Origin: Neolewinella aurantiaca
GTDB lineage: Bacteria > Bacteroidota > Bacteroidia > Chitinophagales > Saprospiraceae
DNA length: 64,000 nucleotides
Direction of reading: 5' to 3'
Assembly: GCF_008014675.1 (NCBI RefSeq)
Contig: NZ_VOXD01000017.1
Span: 1 to 64,000, forward strand
The position numbers and the translations under genes were made by a program. This document shows positions 36,933 through 45,523 of the stretch, one piece after another; the stretch's first letter is position 1; every line of letters starts with the position of its first letter. Below the pieces are notes generated by a model, which had not been told where the DNA came from, did no database searches, and saw only the letters and a program-made list of their open reading frames with translations.

Positions 36933-37787
36933 CTAGCCAAACACTCTGTTTAGCAGCGCTGCTGCGCGGTAACCCGCTGCAGCCAGGCGTTCTTCGACGA
37001 TTGGCAGAAAATCGTGCTGGTAACTCCACGAGAAATCAGGCAGGCCGGTCTCCCGGTCAGTGCGGTCATAGAGTGTGTTGTAAAGTTTTTCGCGCAGCTG
37101 AATCGACTCTCCGATCCATTCATCGAGCGGAGCATTCTCCCATTCCGCTTTGCGGGCGCGGGTGTGGATACCGGCAAAAGCAGCAAATTCAGTGTAGCTG
37201 AGCTTTTCGTGCTCGATTATGCCGGAATCCCAGATGGAGTGAAGGTTTTTCCGCTCCCCGAAGTACATAACTGATATTTTGTTGCCGCCCTGATCGCGGT
37301 TTTTACCAACGTGCATTGGCTGGTGCACATCGCCGATAAAGTGAATCAGGAAAGCCAGTGCCGTCGCATCCAGTGAGCCGGCCAGAGGCTCCACCCGATT
37401 CTCTTTCATCAGTTTTGTCATTTTCTCGCGGGCACCAGCCTCACCGTTAAGGATGCCTGTCATCAGTTCGATTCCTTCGCGAACGTCGTTGATTTCGGGG
37501 TTTGATCCGTTGTAATCGGTTACATCAGCAATGGTCCGGTCTGTATTTACCGTCATATAGTGCCATGGCTTTGCGAAATCCCATCCTTTTTCGGCTTTGA
37601 TAAAATCCGGCCAGTTAGCAACCTGGGTCAGATAGTTGTCGCCAAGGGCTTTGTCCACGCGGACACGGGCAGCAGGATTGAGGTTATCGTAGCAGATTTG
37701 CGCTACGATGCGGTGGCCGTTTGCCCCCCAGGCGGCAAGGAATTGAGGCAGGCAAATGAGAGTAAAAACGATGAATCGGGAAAGCAT
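36933..37787 (-). CDS. S1/P1 nuclease
   Basis: This 284-residue protein has a signal peptide (about 1-18, ending FLAAW). The mature N-terminus starts with Trp-Gly-x-x-Gly-His (WGANGHR), whose Trp and His bind the trinuclear zinc site in this family. Further zinc ligands are in HYMTVNTD, HFIGDVHQPMHVG and SIWDSGIIEHE. The enzyme should cleave single-stranded DNA and RNA in the periplasm or outside the cell, probably for phosphate or nucleotide scavenging. The start coincides with the ATG nearest the signal peptide. Confidence 0.92.
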   Translation of the reverse strand: MLSRFIVFTLICLPQFLAAWGANGHRIVAQICYDNLNPAARVRVDKALGDNYLTQVANWPDFIKAEKGWDFAKPWHYMTVNTDRTIADVTDYNGSNPEINDVREGIELMTGILNGEAGAREKMTKLMKENRVEPLAGSLDATALAFLIHFIGDVHQPMHVGKNRDQGGNKISVMYFGERKNLHSIWDSGIIEHEKLSYTEFAAFAGIHTRARKAEWENAPLDEWIGESIQLREKLYNTLYDRTDRETGLPDFSWSYQHDFLPIVEERLAAAGYRAAALLNRVFG

Positions 37788-37862
37788 TTTTTGTAAGATT
37801 GATTAGGCCGGCAAAGGTAGTTTCTCATTGTCGGTTCCCGTGGATTACCAATAGTCTTTCTG

Positions 37863-37880
37863 GGCGCGGACGCAGGTGCA
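37863..37880 (+). repeat. 18-bp dispersed motif copy
   Basis: GGCGCGGACGCAGGTGCA is a full match (16 of 16), 76 bp upstream of the minus-strand nuclease gene. The next bases (AGCCGGTTTTCCCGAAGCAT) resemble those next to the copy at 17528, so the conserved unit is longer than 18 bp here. Confidence 0.85.
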
Positions 37881-38000
37881 CAGCCGGTTTTCCCGAAGCA
37901 TAAACCCCCTCATTGCCAATGAATAAAAGCCATGCAGGGCGTTTACCGAAGATCGCAGATTTGTCGTTTGCCCAACGATTACTGCTCATTTACCAAACAC

Positions 38001-38018
38001 TGCACCCGCGTCCGCGCC
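38001..38018 (-). repeat. 18-bp dispersed motif copy
   Basis: TGCACCCGCGTCCGCGCC matches 15 of 16 and reads toward leuC, 83 bp before its start. CACTTTAA follows 20 bp after TGCA, the same arrangement as at 21431. Confidence 0.75.
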
Positions 38019-38100
38019 GTAAAACACTTTAAATACGTTAGTGATAACGCCGTCCGGTTTTCTACCTTTGTCGGAACAAGATTTAAGCCCCAATTATATC

Positions 38101-39492
38101 ATGCCAAAAACGTTATTCGACAAAGTCTGGGACGCTCACGTAGTCACCGAAATTCCCGGTGGCAATCAGGTGCTCTATATCGATCGCCACCTGATCCACG
38201 AAGTTACAAGCCCGCAGGCCTTTAACGGCCTGCGCCGGCGCAAGCTTCCCCTGCTGCGCAAAGACCGCATTGTTGCTACTGCAGACCACAATGTGCCCAC
38301 CATTAATCAGCACAAACCGATCACCGAGCCTCTCAGCGCCAAGCAAGTGCGAATGCTCACCGAGAACTGTGCGGAATTCGGGGTTTCATTGTACGGCCTT
38401 GGTCATCCTTACCAGGGCATTGTTCACGTGATTGGCCCCGAGCTTGGCATCACCCGCCCCGGCATTACGATGGTGTGCGGAGACAGCCACACCAGTACCC
38501 ACGGTGCCTTCGGCGCGATTGCCTTCGGCATCGGCACCAGCCAGGTAGAGCAAGTGATGGCTACCCAATGCCTGCTGCTGACCAAACCCCAGAAGATGCG
38601 GATCAACGTTGATGGCGACCTCGCTCCCGGCGTTACGGCCAAAGACATTATTCTTTACATCATCAGTCAGATCGGCACCGGAGGCGGAACCGGCTATTTC
38701 GTGGAATACGCTGGCTCAGCGATCCGTGCACTCAGTATGGAGGGCCGTATGACGATCTGCAACATGAGCATCGAGATGGGGGCCCGTGGTGGCCTCATCG
38801 CTCCCGACCAAACCACTTTCGATTACCTGAAAGGCCGGGAATTCAGCCCTAAAGGCAAAGATTGGGACGAAGCCGTCGCTTACTGGAGTTCCCTTCCGAC
38901 CGAAGAGGGCGCTCAGTTCGACGTCGAACTCAACTACAAAGCCGAAGACATCAGCCCGATGGTGACCTACGGCACCAACCCGGGTATGGGCATGGGTGTG
39001 AAGGAAGCGATTCCCGTGAGTTCTGAGGTTCATAACAAAGCGAGCATCGATAAGGCCATGAAATACATGGGGCTGGAAGCCGGCAAACAGCTCGAAAACC
39101 ACCCCATCGACTACGTATTCATCGGTTCGTGCACCAATTCGCGGATCGAGGATCTGAGGGCTGTAGTCGGCCTCGTCGGAAACAGCAAGGTTGCCGAAGG
39201 AGTAACAGCCATCGTTGTACCGGGATCACAGCAGGTATCGAAGCAGGCCATCTCCGAGGGCCTCGACCAGAAGCTCATCGCTGCCGGGTTCGAGTTCAGG
39301 GAAGCAGGCTGCTCGGCCTGCCTCGGGATGAATGAAGATAAAGTCCCCGCCGGGAAATACTGCGTATCGACCTCCAACAGAAACTTTGAAGGCCGACAAG
39401 GACCTGGCGCACGGACGATCCTTGCTTCCCCCCTCACCGCTGCGGCCGCCGCTATCACCGGGCGGGTAACGGATGTGCGTGAATTGATCTGA
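38101..39492 (+). CDS. leuC: 3-isopropylmalate dehydratase large subunit
   Basis: This 463-residue aconitase-family enzyme isomerises 2- to 3-isopropylmalate together with LeuD. The 4Fe-4S cluster cysteines are in [12 protein letters not shown] (about residue 345) and [12 protein letters not shown] (about 405). The substrate loop [18 protein letters not shown] is intact. An in-frame ATG at 38041 would add 20 residues that do not belong to the family, so the start [15 protein letters not shown] at 38101 is used. It is the first gene of leuC-leuD-leuB. Confidence 0.95.
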   Translation: MPKTLFDKVWDAHVVTEIPGGNQVLYIDRHLIHEVTSPQAFNGLRRRKLPLLRKDRIVATADHNVPTINQHKPITEPLSAKQVRMLTENCAEFGVSLYGLGHPYQGIVHVIGPELGITRPGITMVCGDSHTSTHGAFGAIAFGIGTSQVEQVMATQCLLLTKPQKMRINVDGDLAPGVTAKDIILYIISQIGTGGGTGYFVEYAGSAIRALSMEGRMTICNMSIEMGARGGLIAPDQTTFDYLKGREFSPKGKDWDEAVAYWSSLPTEEGAQFDVELNYKAEDISPMVTYGTNPGMGMGVKEAIPVSSEVHNKASIDKAMKYMGLEAGKQLENHPIDYVFIGSCTNSRIEDLRAVVGLVGNSKVAEGVTAIVVPGSQQVSKQAISEGLDQKLIAAGFEFREAGCSACLGMNEDKVPAGKYCVSTSNRNFEGRQGPGARTILASPLTAAAAAITGRVTDVRELI

Positions 39493-39615
39493 TCGTTGTT
39501 GCAGCCGCAACGCGGCTGCTGAATACTAAACCCAATTGCTACCTACCTATAAACGTCCGGCTGCTTTCCTCCCGGAAAAACGCACCGATGTTAAATCAAA
39601 CTTGCTAAATATCCA

Positions 39616-40218
39616 ATGAAACCATTCACCAAATTAACTTCCTCTGCTGTCCCGTTGCCCATTGAGGACGTAGATACGGATCAGATCATCCCCGCCCGCT
39701 TTTTGAAAGCAGTGACCCGCGACGGCTTTGGTGAGAACCTCTTCCGCGACTGGCGCTTCGACAAGTTGAACCAGCCAAAGGAAGACTTCGTGCTCAACAA
39801 CCCAACGTACTCCGGTCAGATTTTGGTTGCCGGAGCCAACTTCGGTTGTGGTTCCAGCCGGGAACACGCAGCCTGGGCGATCGGCGACTACGGCTTCCGG
39901 GTAGTGGTCTCCAGCTATTTTGCCGACATTTTCCGGGGCAATGCACTTAACAATGGTATCCTTCCCCTGGTCGTGTCGCCTTCCCTCCTCGACGAAATAC
40001 TGCAGACGATTGAAGTCAACCCCGCGGCGGCTTTTACTATCGACCTGGAAGCTCAGACGTTCAAGAACGAGACTACTGGTACTGTTTCTACTTTCGACAT
40101 CGACAGCTACAAGAAAACCTGCCTGATCAACGGTTACGACGATATCGATTACCTGCTGAGTCAGAGTGACCTGATCGATAAATTTGAGCGGGAACGGATC
40201 GACTTCTCTCTGAAGTAA
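39616..40218 (+). CDS. leuD: 3-isopropylmalate dehydratase small subunit
   Basis: This 200-residue swivelling domain completes the active site with LeuC. Family motifs present are DVDTDQIIPARFLK (near residue 20), NFGCGSSREHAAWAI (near 75) and FRGNALNNGILPL. The length is normal for bacterial LeuD. It lies 123 bp after leuC and 129 bp before leuB; these gaps are wide for an operon, but the order is the classical one. Confidence 0.95.
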   Translation: MKPFTKLTSSAVPLPIEDVDTDQIIPARFLKAVTRDGFGENLFRDWRFDKLNQPKEDFVLNNPTYSGQILVAGANFGCGSSREHAAWAIGDYGFRVVVSSYFADIFRGNALNNGILPLVVSPSLLDEILQTIEVNPAAAFTIDLEAQTFKNETTGTVSTFDIDSYKKTCLINGYDDIDYLLSQSDLIDKFERERIDFSLK

Positions 40219-40347
40219 GCTTTACGACCGGATCCGAAAAACCCATAGTTCTTCGGAAACCGGATTTCGGAAAAATTTTTCTTCAGCGTTAGAGCACCTG
40301 CCCTTCTTCCGTTTCATTGCCCCTAACCAACCAACAAAAGAAAAAAC

Positions 40348-41403
40348 ATGTCTAATTTCAACATCGCCGTACTCGACGGCGACGGTATCGGCCCCGAAGT
40401 AATCAAACAGGGTATTAAGGTGCTCAACCAGGTAGCTTATAAATTTGGCCATACTTTCAAGTTCGATTTCGCGCCCGTAGGCGCAGTTGCCATCGACCAA
40501 ACCGGCAACCCGCTGCCCGACGACACCCTCGAACTTTGCAAGCGCTCCGATGCCATCTTTTTCGGTTCCATCGGTCATCCACGGTTCGATAATGACCCGA
40601 CGGCAAAAGTCCGACCCGAGCAGGGTCTCCTCCGCCTGCGGAAAGAACTGGGGCTGTACGCCAACCTTCGTCCGGTAGCAGGATACAAGGAACTTACTCA
40701 CCTCAGCCCCCTGCGCCCCGAGCGCATGGAAGGAGTGGATATGCTCATCGTAAGGGAACTGACGGGCGGCATTTACTTCGGTGAAAAAGGCCGTCGTGAC
40801 GACGGTAACACGGCCTATGACACCTGTCTTTACACCCGCATGGAGATAGAGCGGATTGTTAAAATGGGATTCGAAGCAGCCGGCAAACGCCGGGGTAAAC
40901 TGATGCTGGTAGATAAGGCCAACGTGATGGAAAGCTCCCGCCTCTGGCGCGAAGTAACCCGCGAGATGGCCGCTGACTACCCGGACATCGAGCTGGGTTT
41001 CATGTTCGTCGATAATGCTGCGATGCAACTCATCCTGAATCCTGCTCAGTTCGACGTGATCGTGACGAGTAATATGTTTGGCGACATCCTTTCCGACGCC
41101 TCCAGTGTACTGGCGGGCTCGCTTGGCCTCCTGCCCTCCAGTAGTGTTGGCTCGGAAGTGGGGATGTTTGAGCCCATTCACGGTTCCTGGCCGGAGGGTG
41201 CTGGTCAAAACCGGGCTAACCCCGTCGCAACCATTCTTTCCGCAGCGATGATGCTGGATCACCTGGGTCTGGTGAAGGAGGGAGATGCGATCCGCAAGGC
41301 GGTTAATACGGTGCTGGAGTCTGGTAAAGGCACCGAAGACCTGCGGCCGAAGGAGCAGGTTGGCACTGACGAAATGGGCGACCTGATCGTTGCTGCACTT
41401 TAG
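40348..41403 (+). CDS. leuB: 3-isopropylmalate dehydrogenase
   Basis: This 351-residue NAD-dependent enzyme oxidatively decarboxylates 3-isopropylmalate to the precursor of leucine. It has the GDGIGPEV N-terminal segment, a metal-binding SNMFGDILSDASSVLAGSLG stretch (about 231-250) and the FEPIHGSWP nucleotide loop (about 273). This belongs to the isocitrate/isopropylmalate dehydrogenase family; the leuCD context decides its role. A strong terminator follows, shared with the convergent esterase gene. Confidence 0.95.
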   Translation: MSNFNIAVLDGDGIGPEVIKQGIKVLNQVAYKFGHTFKFDFAPVGAVAIDQTGNPLPDDTLELCKRSDAIFFGSIGHPRFDNDPTAKVRPEQGLLRLRKELGLYANLRPVAGYKELTHLSPLRPERMEGVDMLIVRELTGGIYFGEKGRRDDGNTAYDTCLYTRMEIERIVKMGFEAAGKRRGKLMLVDKANVMESSRLWREVTREMAADYPDIELGFMFVDNAAMQLILNPAQFDVIVTSNMFGDILSDASSVLAGSLGLLPSSSVGSEVGMFEPIHGSWPEGAGQNRANPVATILSAAMMLDHLGLVKEGDAIRKAVNTVLESGKGTEDLRPKEQVGTDEMGDLIVAAL

Positions 41404-41429
41404 CCTTCTGCGCCCGTAAATTTTTCAGG

Positions 41430-41447
41430 GGCGCGAACGCAGGTGCA
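41430..41447 (+). repeat. 18-bp dispersed motif copy
   Basis: GGCGCGAACGCAGGTGCA is a full match (16 of 16), 27 bp after the leuB stop. With the opposed copy at 38001 it brackets the leuCDB genes, both copies reading TGCACC inward. Confidence 0.85.
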
Positions 41448-41468
41448 ATAATGGTTTTAAATAAGGAA

Positions 41469-41509
41469 CAGGGCTGAAGCGGAATCGCTTCAGCCCTGTT
41501 TTTGTTTTA
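41469..41509. terminator. Bidirectional terminator between leuB and esterase
   Basis: A perfect 13-bp stem (41469-41481 with 41486-41498) with loop GAAT is followed on the plus strand by TTTTTGTTTT. Confidence 0.92.
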
Positions 41510-42340
41510 CTCCTCCGGCGGAGGCAGGAAGCCCAGGCTTACCAGAAAGTCATCCATTTCAACCATCGTCTGTTGGAAGAACTCCGGATTTTGAGGGTTG
41601 AAAAAGCCATGCTTCCCACCCTCGTAGATACTGAGTTCACAGCGACTGCCCACCTTTTCCATCACCGTTCGGTAGTATTCTGCGGTGGCAACGGGAATGA
41701 GATGGTCTTTTGACCCCACGAGAAAGAGCGTCGGCGGAGCTCCCTTACGGATATTATGCAGAGGAGAGAAATTCGGGAACTCCTCTCCTATCCGCTCGAA
41801 GCCGTAGCCCCCCGGGCCATTGTCGACCACCGGGTTAAACAGGAGCAACGCATCGGCGCTGCTGCTGACCGAAAGGTCATCGGCCTCATCGTTGTAAGCT
41901 GAGATGAGTGAAGTAGCTGCGGCGAGGTGTCCGCCGGCAGAACCTCCACCTACCGCCAGGCGGCTCGTATCAACGCCGAGATCCGGGCCACGGGTACGCA
42001 GCCAGCGAACGGCAGACTTTGCGTCTTTCAGGCAGTCAAAAGGTGAGGCATTGTGGCTTTTCTTTGTCCTGTAATCGGCCAGGACAGCAATCATTCCTCT
42101 GTTGATGAGGTAATCGGCCTGCGGCTTGAAATGGTTTCGGGTTCCGCCGTTCCAGCCACCACCGAAGAAGAAGATTGCGGCAGGTACGGGTGACGTTGTA
42201 GTATCCATTCCCGGCGGATAGTGAATTTCGAGGTACAAATCGCCGTCCGGCAAGGATTTGTATTTAAGGGTGTCGGGAATTTGAGCGCTCAAGCCTGCTG
42301 TGATGAGCAATGTAAGGAGGAGGGAAAATGAATATTTCAT
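41507..42340 (-). CDS. Secreted alpha/beta hydrolase (acetyl-esterase/lipase type)
   Basis: This 277-residue protein has a signal peptide (about 1-19, ending LSAQ). It has the hormone-sensitive-lipase-like order: an oxyanion segment FFFGGGWNGG (about 53), the nucleophile elbow GGGSAGGH (Ser near 132), an acid residue in GSKDHLIPV, and a His in GGKHGFF. It should hydrolyse small acyl esters, perhaps acetyl groups on plant or algal glycans, in the periplasm; the substrate is inference. It is monocistronic. Confidence 0.85.
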   Translation of the reverse strand: MKYSFSLLLTLLITAGLSAQIPDTLKYKSLPDGDLYLEIHYPPGMDTTTSPVPAAIFFFGGGWNGGTRNHFKPQADYLINRGMIAVLADYRTKKSHNASPFDCLKDAKSAVRWLRTRGPDLGVDTSRLAVGGGSAGGHLAAATSLISAYNDEADDLSVSSSADALLLFNPVVDNGPGGYGFERIGEEFPNFSPLHNIRKGAPPTLFLVGSKDHLIPVATAEYYRTVMEKVGSRCELSIYEGGKHGFFNPQNPEFFQQTMVEMDDFLVSLGFLPPPEE

Positions 42341-42510
42341 TTTGTGAGAAGATTTAGTTCACGGCTACCTAAATGGGTAGCTGATTAAAACGGGTAGAGG
42401 CTTCTAAGGTAGGAATAATCCGCCGCCAGACATCTTCTTTGTGCAACAGCATGAGATTGGCCAATGTCTTACTACGGTTGAAACCGCAACCCGAAAGAAT
42501 GCGAGTTTGA

Positions 42511-42536
42511 AGATGTGCATCTCGTGATGCACATCT
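42511..42536 (-). terminator. Candidate terminator of the acetyltransferase gene
   Basis: A perfect 11-bp stem AGATGTGCATC / GATGCACATCT with loop TCGT (forward-strand letters) lies 10 bp past the minus-strand GNAT stop. The T-run is weak. Confidence 0.5.
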
Positions 42537-42546
42537 CTGTGTTCTG

Positions 42547-43098
42547 CTACAGATCTCTCACCATGTAAATATCACAGCCGCTGTGCCCTGTTTCGCCCAT
42601 TGGCCAGCCGAGCAGTTCGAATCCGTTCTTTTTGTAGACCTCTGCGGCGGTTGTCATGGCAGAGACGGTTTCGAGGTAAATTTTTTCGTAGCCAGCCGCG
42701 CGTGCGCCTTCGAGGCAGGCGTTCATCAGCAGTTTCCCGCCGCCGTAACCGCGGGCTTCCTTCAGGATGTACATTTTCCGAAGTTCGCAGACCGTTCCGT
42801 CTCCTCCGGCCAGAGGGGCAAAGCCGGCACAGCCTACAATCACTGCTCCTCCAAAATCCTGCACTGCACCTGCATTCGTGCCAAAAAAAGTCTCGTTTCT
42901 GACTATCGGGCCTCCTACTTCTTCTTCGATGACGAAGAAAGCGGAGCCTTCCCCCGCGTAAGCTTTTGCCATATCCTCAACTTCGGGATCATTGATGGAA
43001 TAGCCTTCACCGACACAGTTGAATTCCGGCATTACCGTTCGAATGACGTGGGCGACCATATGGTTGTCGGCGGGGGTAATTGGGCGGAGCGCGAGCAT
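42547..43098 (-). CDS. GNAT family N-acetyltransferase
   Basis: This is a 183-residue single-domain acetyltransferase that should move an acetyl group from acetyl-CoA to an amine. The acetyl-CoA loop is seen in ELRKMYILKEARGYGGGKLLM (R/Q-x-x-G-x-G/A variant), followed by the helix ACLEGARAAGYEKIYLETVS and the C-terminal strand GFELLGWPMGETGHSGCDIYM. The substrate is not predictable. It contains a diverged 18-bp motif copy (42865-42882) in reading frame. Just upstream is the hpt gene; the 53-bp gap would allow co-transcription. Confidence 0.88.
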   Translation of the reverse strand: MLALRPITPADNHMVAHVIRTVMPEFNCVGEGYSINDPEVEDMAKAYAGEGSAFFVIEEEVGGPIVRNETFFGTNAGAVQDFGGAVIVGCAGFAPLAGGDGTVCELRKMYILKEARGYGGGKLLMNACLEGARAAGYEKIYLETVSAMTTAAEVYKKNGFELLGWPMGETGHSGCDIYMVRDL

Positions 43099-43151
43099 GG
43101 TTTATTCTTGTAGGTACATGTTTTGCATATAAACATGTTAATATGCGAGTG

Positions 43152-43712
43152 TTAAAAGTCTTCCGCCAGTTGCCAGATACCCGCCAGGTGCCTTCCCCGG
43201 CCATCGTAATCCAACCCGTAGCCGACTACAAACTTAGTAGGAATGACGAATCCCACAAAATCGATCTTCACGTCGACACGCTGGGCTTCGGGTTTGTGCA
43301 GCAAGGTTACCAAAGTGATCGACTTCGGGTTTAAGGCTTCCAGTTCCGGCAGAAAAGCCTGCATGGTCAGGCCGCTATCCACAATATCCTCGATGAGAAC
43401 GACATCTCTGCCCGTTACTGCCTGCGCCTCAGGCGCAAGGTGCATTCTCACCTTACCCTCGGTTTCGGTTCCTTTATAACTGCTGGTTCGGACGAAAGAG
43501 ATCTCCCCGTCCATCCCGGAAGCACGGATGAGATCGGCAGCAAAAATGAAGGCACCTCTCAGCATCACGATGAAGCTCGGGTCACCACCTTTCAGCCGTT
43601 CAGCAAGGTCTTTGCCCAGCTCTACCACTCGTTCGTTGATTTCGGCTTCCGTCAGGAACGGTCGGAAAGGAAGTTCGTGCAGTTGAATTCGTTGGGTCTT
43701 AGCGGAGTCCAT
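43152..43712 (-). CDS. hpt: Hypoxanthine phosphoribosyltransferase
   Basis: This 186-residue purine salvage enzyme makes IMP or GMP from hypoxanthine or guanine and PRPP. The PRPP-binding motif VVLIEDIVDSGLTM (about 97-110) and flexible-loop region VRTSSYKGTETEG (about 70) are present. The purine-contact segment KFVVGYGLDYDGRGRHL is near the C-terminus. Its start overlaps the end of the M28 peptidase gene by 14 bp, which indicates co-transcription. Confidence 0.92.
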   Translation of the reverse strand: MDSAKTQRIQLHELPFRPFLTEAEINERVVELGKDLAERLKGGDPSFIVMLRGAFIFAADLIRASGMDGEISFVRTSSYKGTETEGKVRMHLAPEAQAVTGRDVVLIEDIVDSGLTMQAFLPELEALNPKSITLVTLLHKPEAQRVDVKIDFVGFVIPTKFVVGYGLDYDGRGRHLAGIWQLAEDF

Positions 43713-45147
43713 ATTTATCGATTAAGTACAGGAGCGAAGTTATGGAGGCGGCCCCCAATTCCAGCTCTCTTTTGTTGACGTTCTCAAAAACGTCTGTTTT
43801 TGTGTGGTGGAAGTCGAAGTAGCGCTGTGAATCAGGTCGGAATCCGATCAGCAGGCCTCCCTGCGATTTCAGTCCGCTTATATCAGCTCCGGAGCCTCCG
43901 CTGGTGAAACCGAGTCCGTAAGGTTCGAGCAGAGGAAGCCATTCATTGATTTTACGGTAGTCGTCGGTAAAAACGTCCTCGCGTCCGGTCGCGCTGAAGC
44001 CGCGCGGTGTGAAACCGCCGCTGTCTGACTCCAGCGCTGCGAGGTGAAATTCCTTGTTTTCGTTGCTTGCGGCCCAGTAGGCCCGGCCTCCGGCCAACCC
44101 GTTTTCTTCATTCATGAACAAGACACACCGGAAGGTCCGTTTGGGCTTGTGTCCTATCTTTTGCCACAGTGGTAGTACTTGCAGGGAGTGTACGATTCCG
44201 GCTCCGTCGTCGTGTGCGCCTTCGCCTACGTCCCAGCTGTCGAGGTGACCACCTACGAGTACAATCTCGTCGGGGAACTCGCTTCCGCGGACCTCTCCGA
44301 TCACGTTGAAGCTCTGCACCGGCGGCAGGTTGCGCCCGTTAGACTGCAGGTGAACCCTAACCTCTCCCTGGCGGAGCAGGCGGCTCAGCTTTTCCGCTCC
44401 GTTGGTAGAAACGGACAATGCAGGTATGGCAAAACCATCTTCGGACGGCGCGACCGCGCCGGTATGTGGGATATCGTCGAGGCTGGTCGTCATGCTACGC
44501 ACAAGCGTAGCCCTTGCACCAAATTTAGCGGCTATGACATGGCCACTCCCCCTTTGGTCCACGGCACCTCCGTACGCACGAAAAGTTTGAATCTGAGTTG
44601 GATCCATGGGTCGGTTAAAGAAAACGATCTTCCCCGCTACGCCATCGCGGCCCAGTTGCTCCACTTCCTGAAGGCTGAAAACTTCGATGATGGGAGCAGT
44701 AATGCCTTCGGGACCGGTTCCTACGGAATTACCGAGGGCTGTCACGTCCAGATTTTCCGTCCCGACAACGGCATTGTTAACGATGCGTCCGCTGGCGGGA
44801 GCGCCACGGTCCCAACGGGGAACGGTACACGGCTGGAGGTACACCGTATCGAACCCGAGCGTATCCATAAGCCGTTTCATACTGAAGACAGCGGCTTCGG
44901 CGCCAGGTGAGCCCGCCAGACGGGGACCGATATCTTTACACAAGTGGTGTAACCATTCATAACAGTCTCCTTCCGTCAATGCCTTATCGTAAATCTCCCT
45001 GATCGCAAACGCGTCTTCGTTCTGGCCATAAATTCCGGAGCAAGCTGTCACCATCAAGAGACAGAAAAGAATTTTTTTTACGACACCAGACGGTACCAAT
45101 AAGCAAGCCGCAGGAAGCTTGCCGGGAAGTCGATAAAAATCACTCAT
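43699..45147 (-). CDS. M28 family metallopeptidase (secreted aminopeptidase type)
   Basis: This 482-residue exported peptidase binds two zinc ions. The family ligands are visible: His and Asp in GGHLDSWDVGEGAHDDGAG, the catalytic Glu pair in MNEENGLAGG, Asp in LESDSGGF, and His in FDFHHTKTDVFE. A PA-domain-like insert precedes the catalytic half. A hydrophobic segment (ILFCLLMVTACSGIYGQ) ends in a signal cleavage site near residue 42, preceded by an unusually long 24-residue N-terminus. No better start codon exists inside, so the start may still be wrong. It overlaps hpt by 14 bp. Confidence 0.9.
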   Translation of the reverse strand: MSDFYRLPGKLPAACLLVPSGVVKKILFCLLMVTACSGIYGQNEDAFAIREIYDKALTEGDCYEWLHHLCKDIGPRLAGSPGAEAAVFSMKRLMDTLGFDTVYLQPCTVPRWDRGAPASGRIVNNAVVGTENLDVTALGNSVGTGPEGITAPIIEVFSLQEVEQLGRDGVAGKIVFFNRPMDPTQIQTFRAYGGAVDQRGSGHVIAAKFGARATLVRSMTTSLDDIPHTGAVAPSEDGFAIPALSVSTNGAEKLSRLLRQGEVRVHLQSNGRNLPPVQSFNVIGEVRGSEFPDEIVLVGGHLDSWDVGEGAHDDGAGIVHSLQVLPLWQKIGHKPKRTFRCVLFMNEENGLAGGRAYWAASNENKEFHLAALESDSGGFTPRGFSATGREDVFTDDYRKINEWLPLLEPYGLGFTSGGSGADISGLKSQGGLLIGFRPDSQRYFDFHHTKTDVFENVNKRELELGAASITSLLYLIDKYGLR

Positions 45148-45366
45148 GCTGAATTAGGAATTTTATAAGGTTTGAAAAGACTACGCAAAACAATGTTTTG
45201 CGACACGCCTAAAACGTTTGCAATTAAGGCCGAATTAGAAATTAACGATTCTTAATTTCATCACAAACGCAATGGTTAATTTCTCTTTAAATGAAAAAAG
45301 CCACGGAATATTCTACGACGCAAACAACGGCCTGATTTTTGTTCGGTCAAAATTTAAGCCTGTTTC

Positions 45367-45400
45367 TTGTAAACTTTACTAAAATTAGACCTTATCTTTG
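45367..45400 (+). promoter_or_regulatory. Promoter of the candidate small RNA
   Basis: TATCTTTG (45393-45400) matches the -7 consensus TAnnTTTG exactly. TTG at 45367-45369 is 23 bp upstream, the long end of the accepted -33 spacing. No plus-strand protein gene follows before the terminator at 45466. Confidence 0.5.
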
Positions 45401-45406
45401 ATTCAA

Positions 45407-45502
45407 CGGTAAGGGCAACAGCCCGTTGTTCCTTACTCCTTAATTTGGTTTTATTTGGTTAGGGCTGAGGTGGTGCTGTGGTGGCACTGCCTCATTTTTT
45501 TT
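45407..45502 (+). ncRNA. Candidate small RNA (about 95 nt)
   Basis: From the predicted start near 45407 the transcript would contain a first stem GTAAGG...CCTTAC (about 45409-45435) with an inner CAAC/GTTG pairing. An AT-rich single-stranded stretch (CTTAATTTGGTTTTATTTGG) and the terminator hairpin follow. There is no start codon with a useful reading frame. It does not match any RNA family I recognise. Its neighbours are the minus-strand M28 peptidase and a minus-strand lipoprotein gene, so it is not a leader of either. Confidence 0.45.
45466..45502 (+). terminator. Rho-independent terminator of the candidate small RNA
   Basis: An 11-bp stem (TGAGGTGGTGC with GCACTGCCTCA, two G-U pairs; 45466-45476 and 45484-45494) is followed by eight T residues. 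It faces the plus direction, where no protein gene ends. Confidence 0.82.
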
Positions 45503-45523
45503 ACGGTTGGATACCGAAGCGAT

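Larger units (their letters stand above)
37788..38100. other. Divergent regulatory region between the nuclease and leuC
   Basis: No gene is seen. It contains two opposed copies of the 18-bp motif (37863 and 38001), each reading TGCACC toward the nearest gene. On the minus strand TACCTTTG (37813-37820) lies 26 bp before the nuclease start and could be a -7 box. Confidence 0.6.
45148..45523. other. Intergenic region with a promoter, structured segment and terminator
   Basis: No protein gene is seen. The left part (45148-45360) is AT-rich and holds the upstream region of the M28 peptidase gene. The right part holds the candidate small RNA described separately. Confidence 0.6.

Noticed and set aside
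40222-41262. 346-codon minus-strand reading frame
   Set aside because: It is a shadow of leuB; the plus-strand protein is an unmistakable family member.
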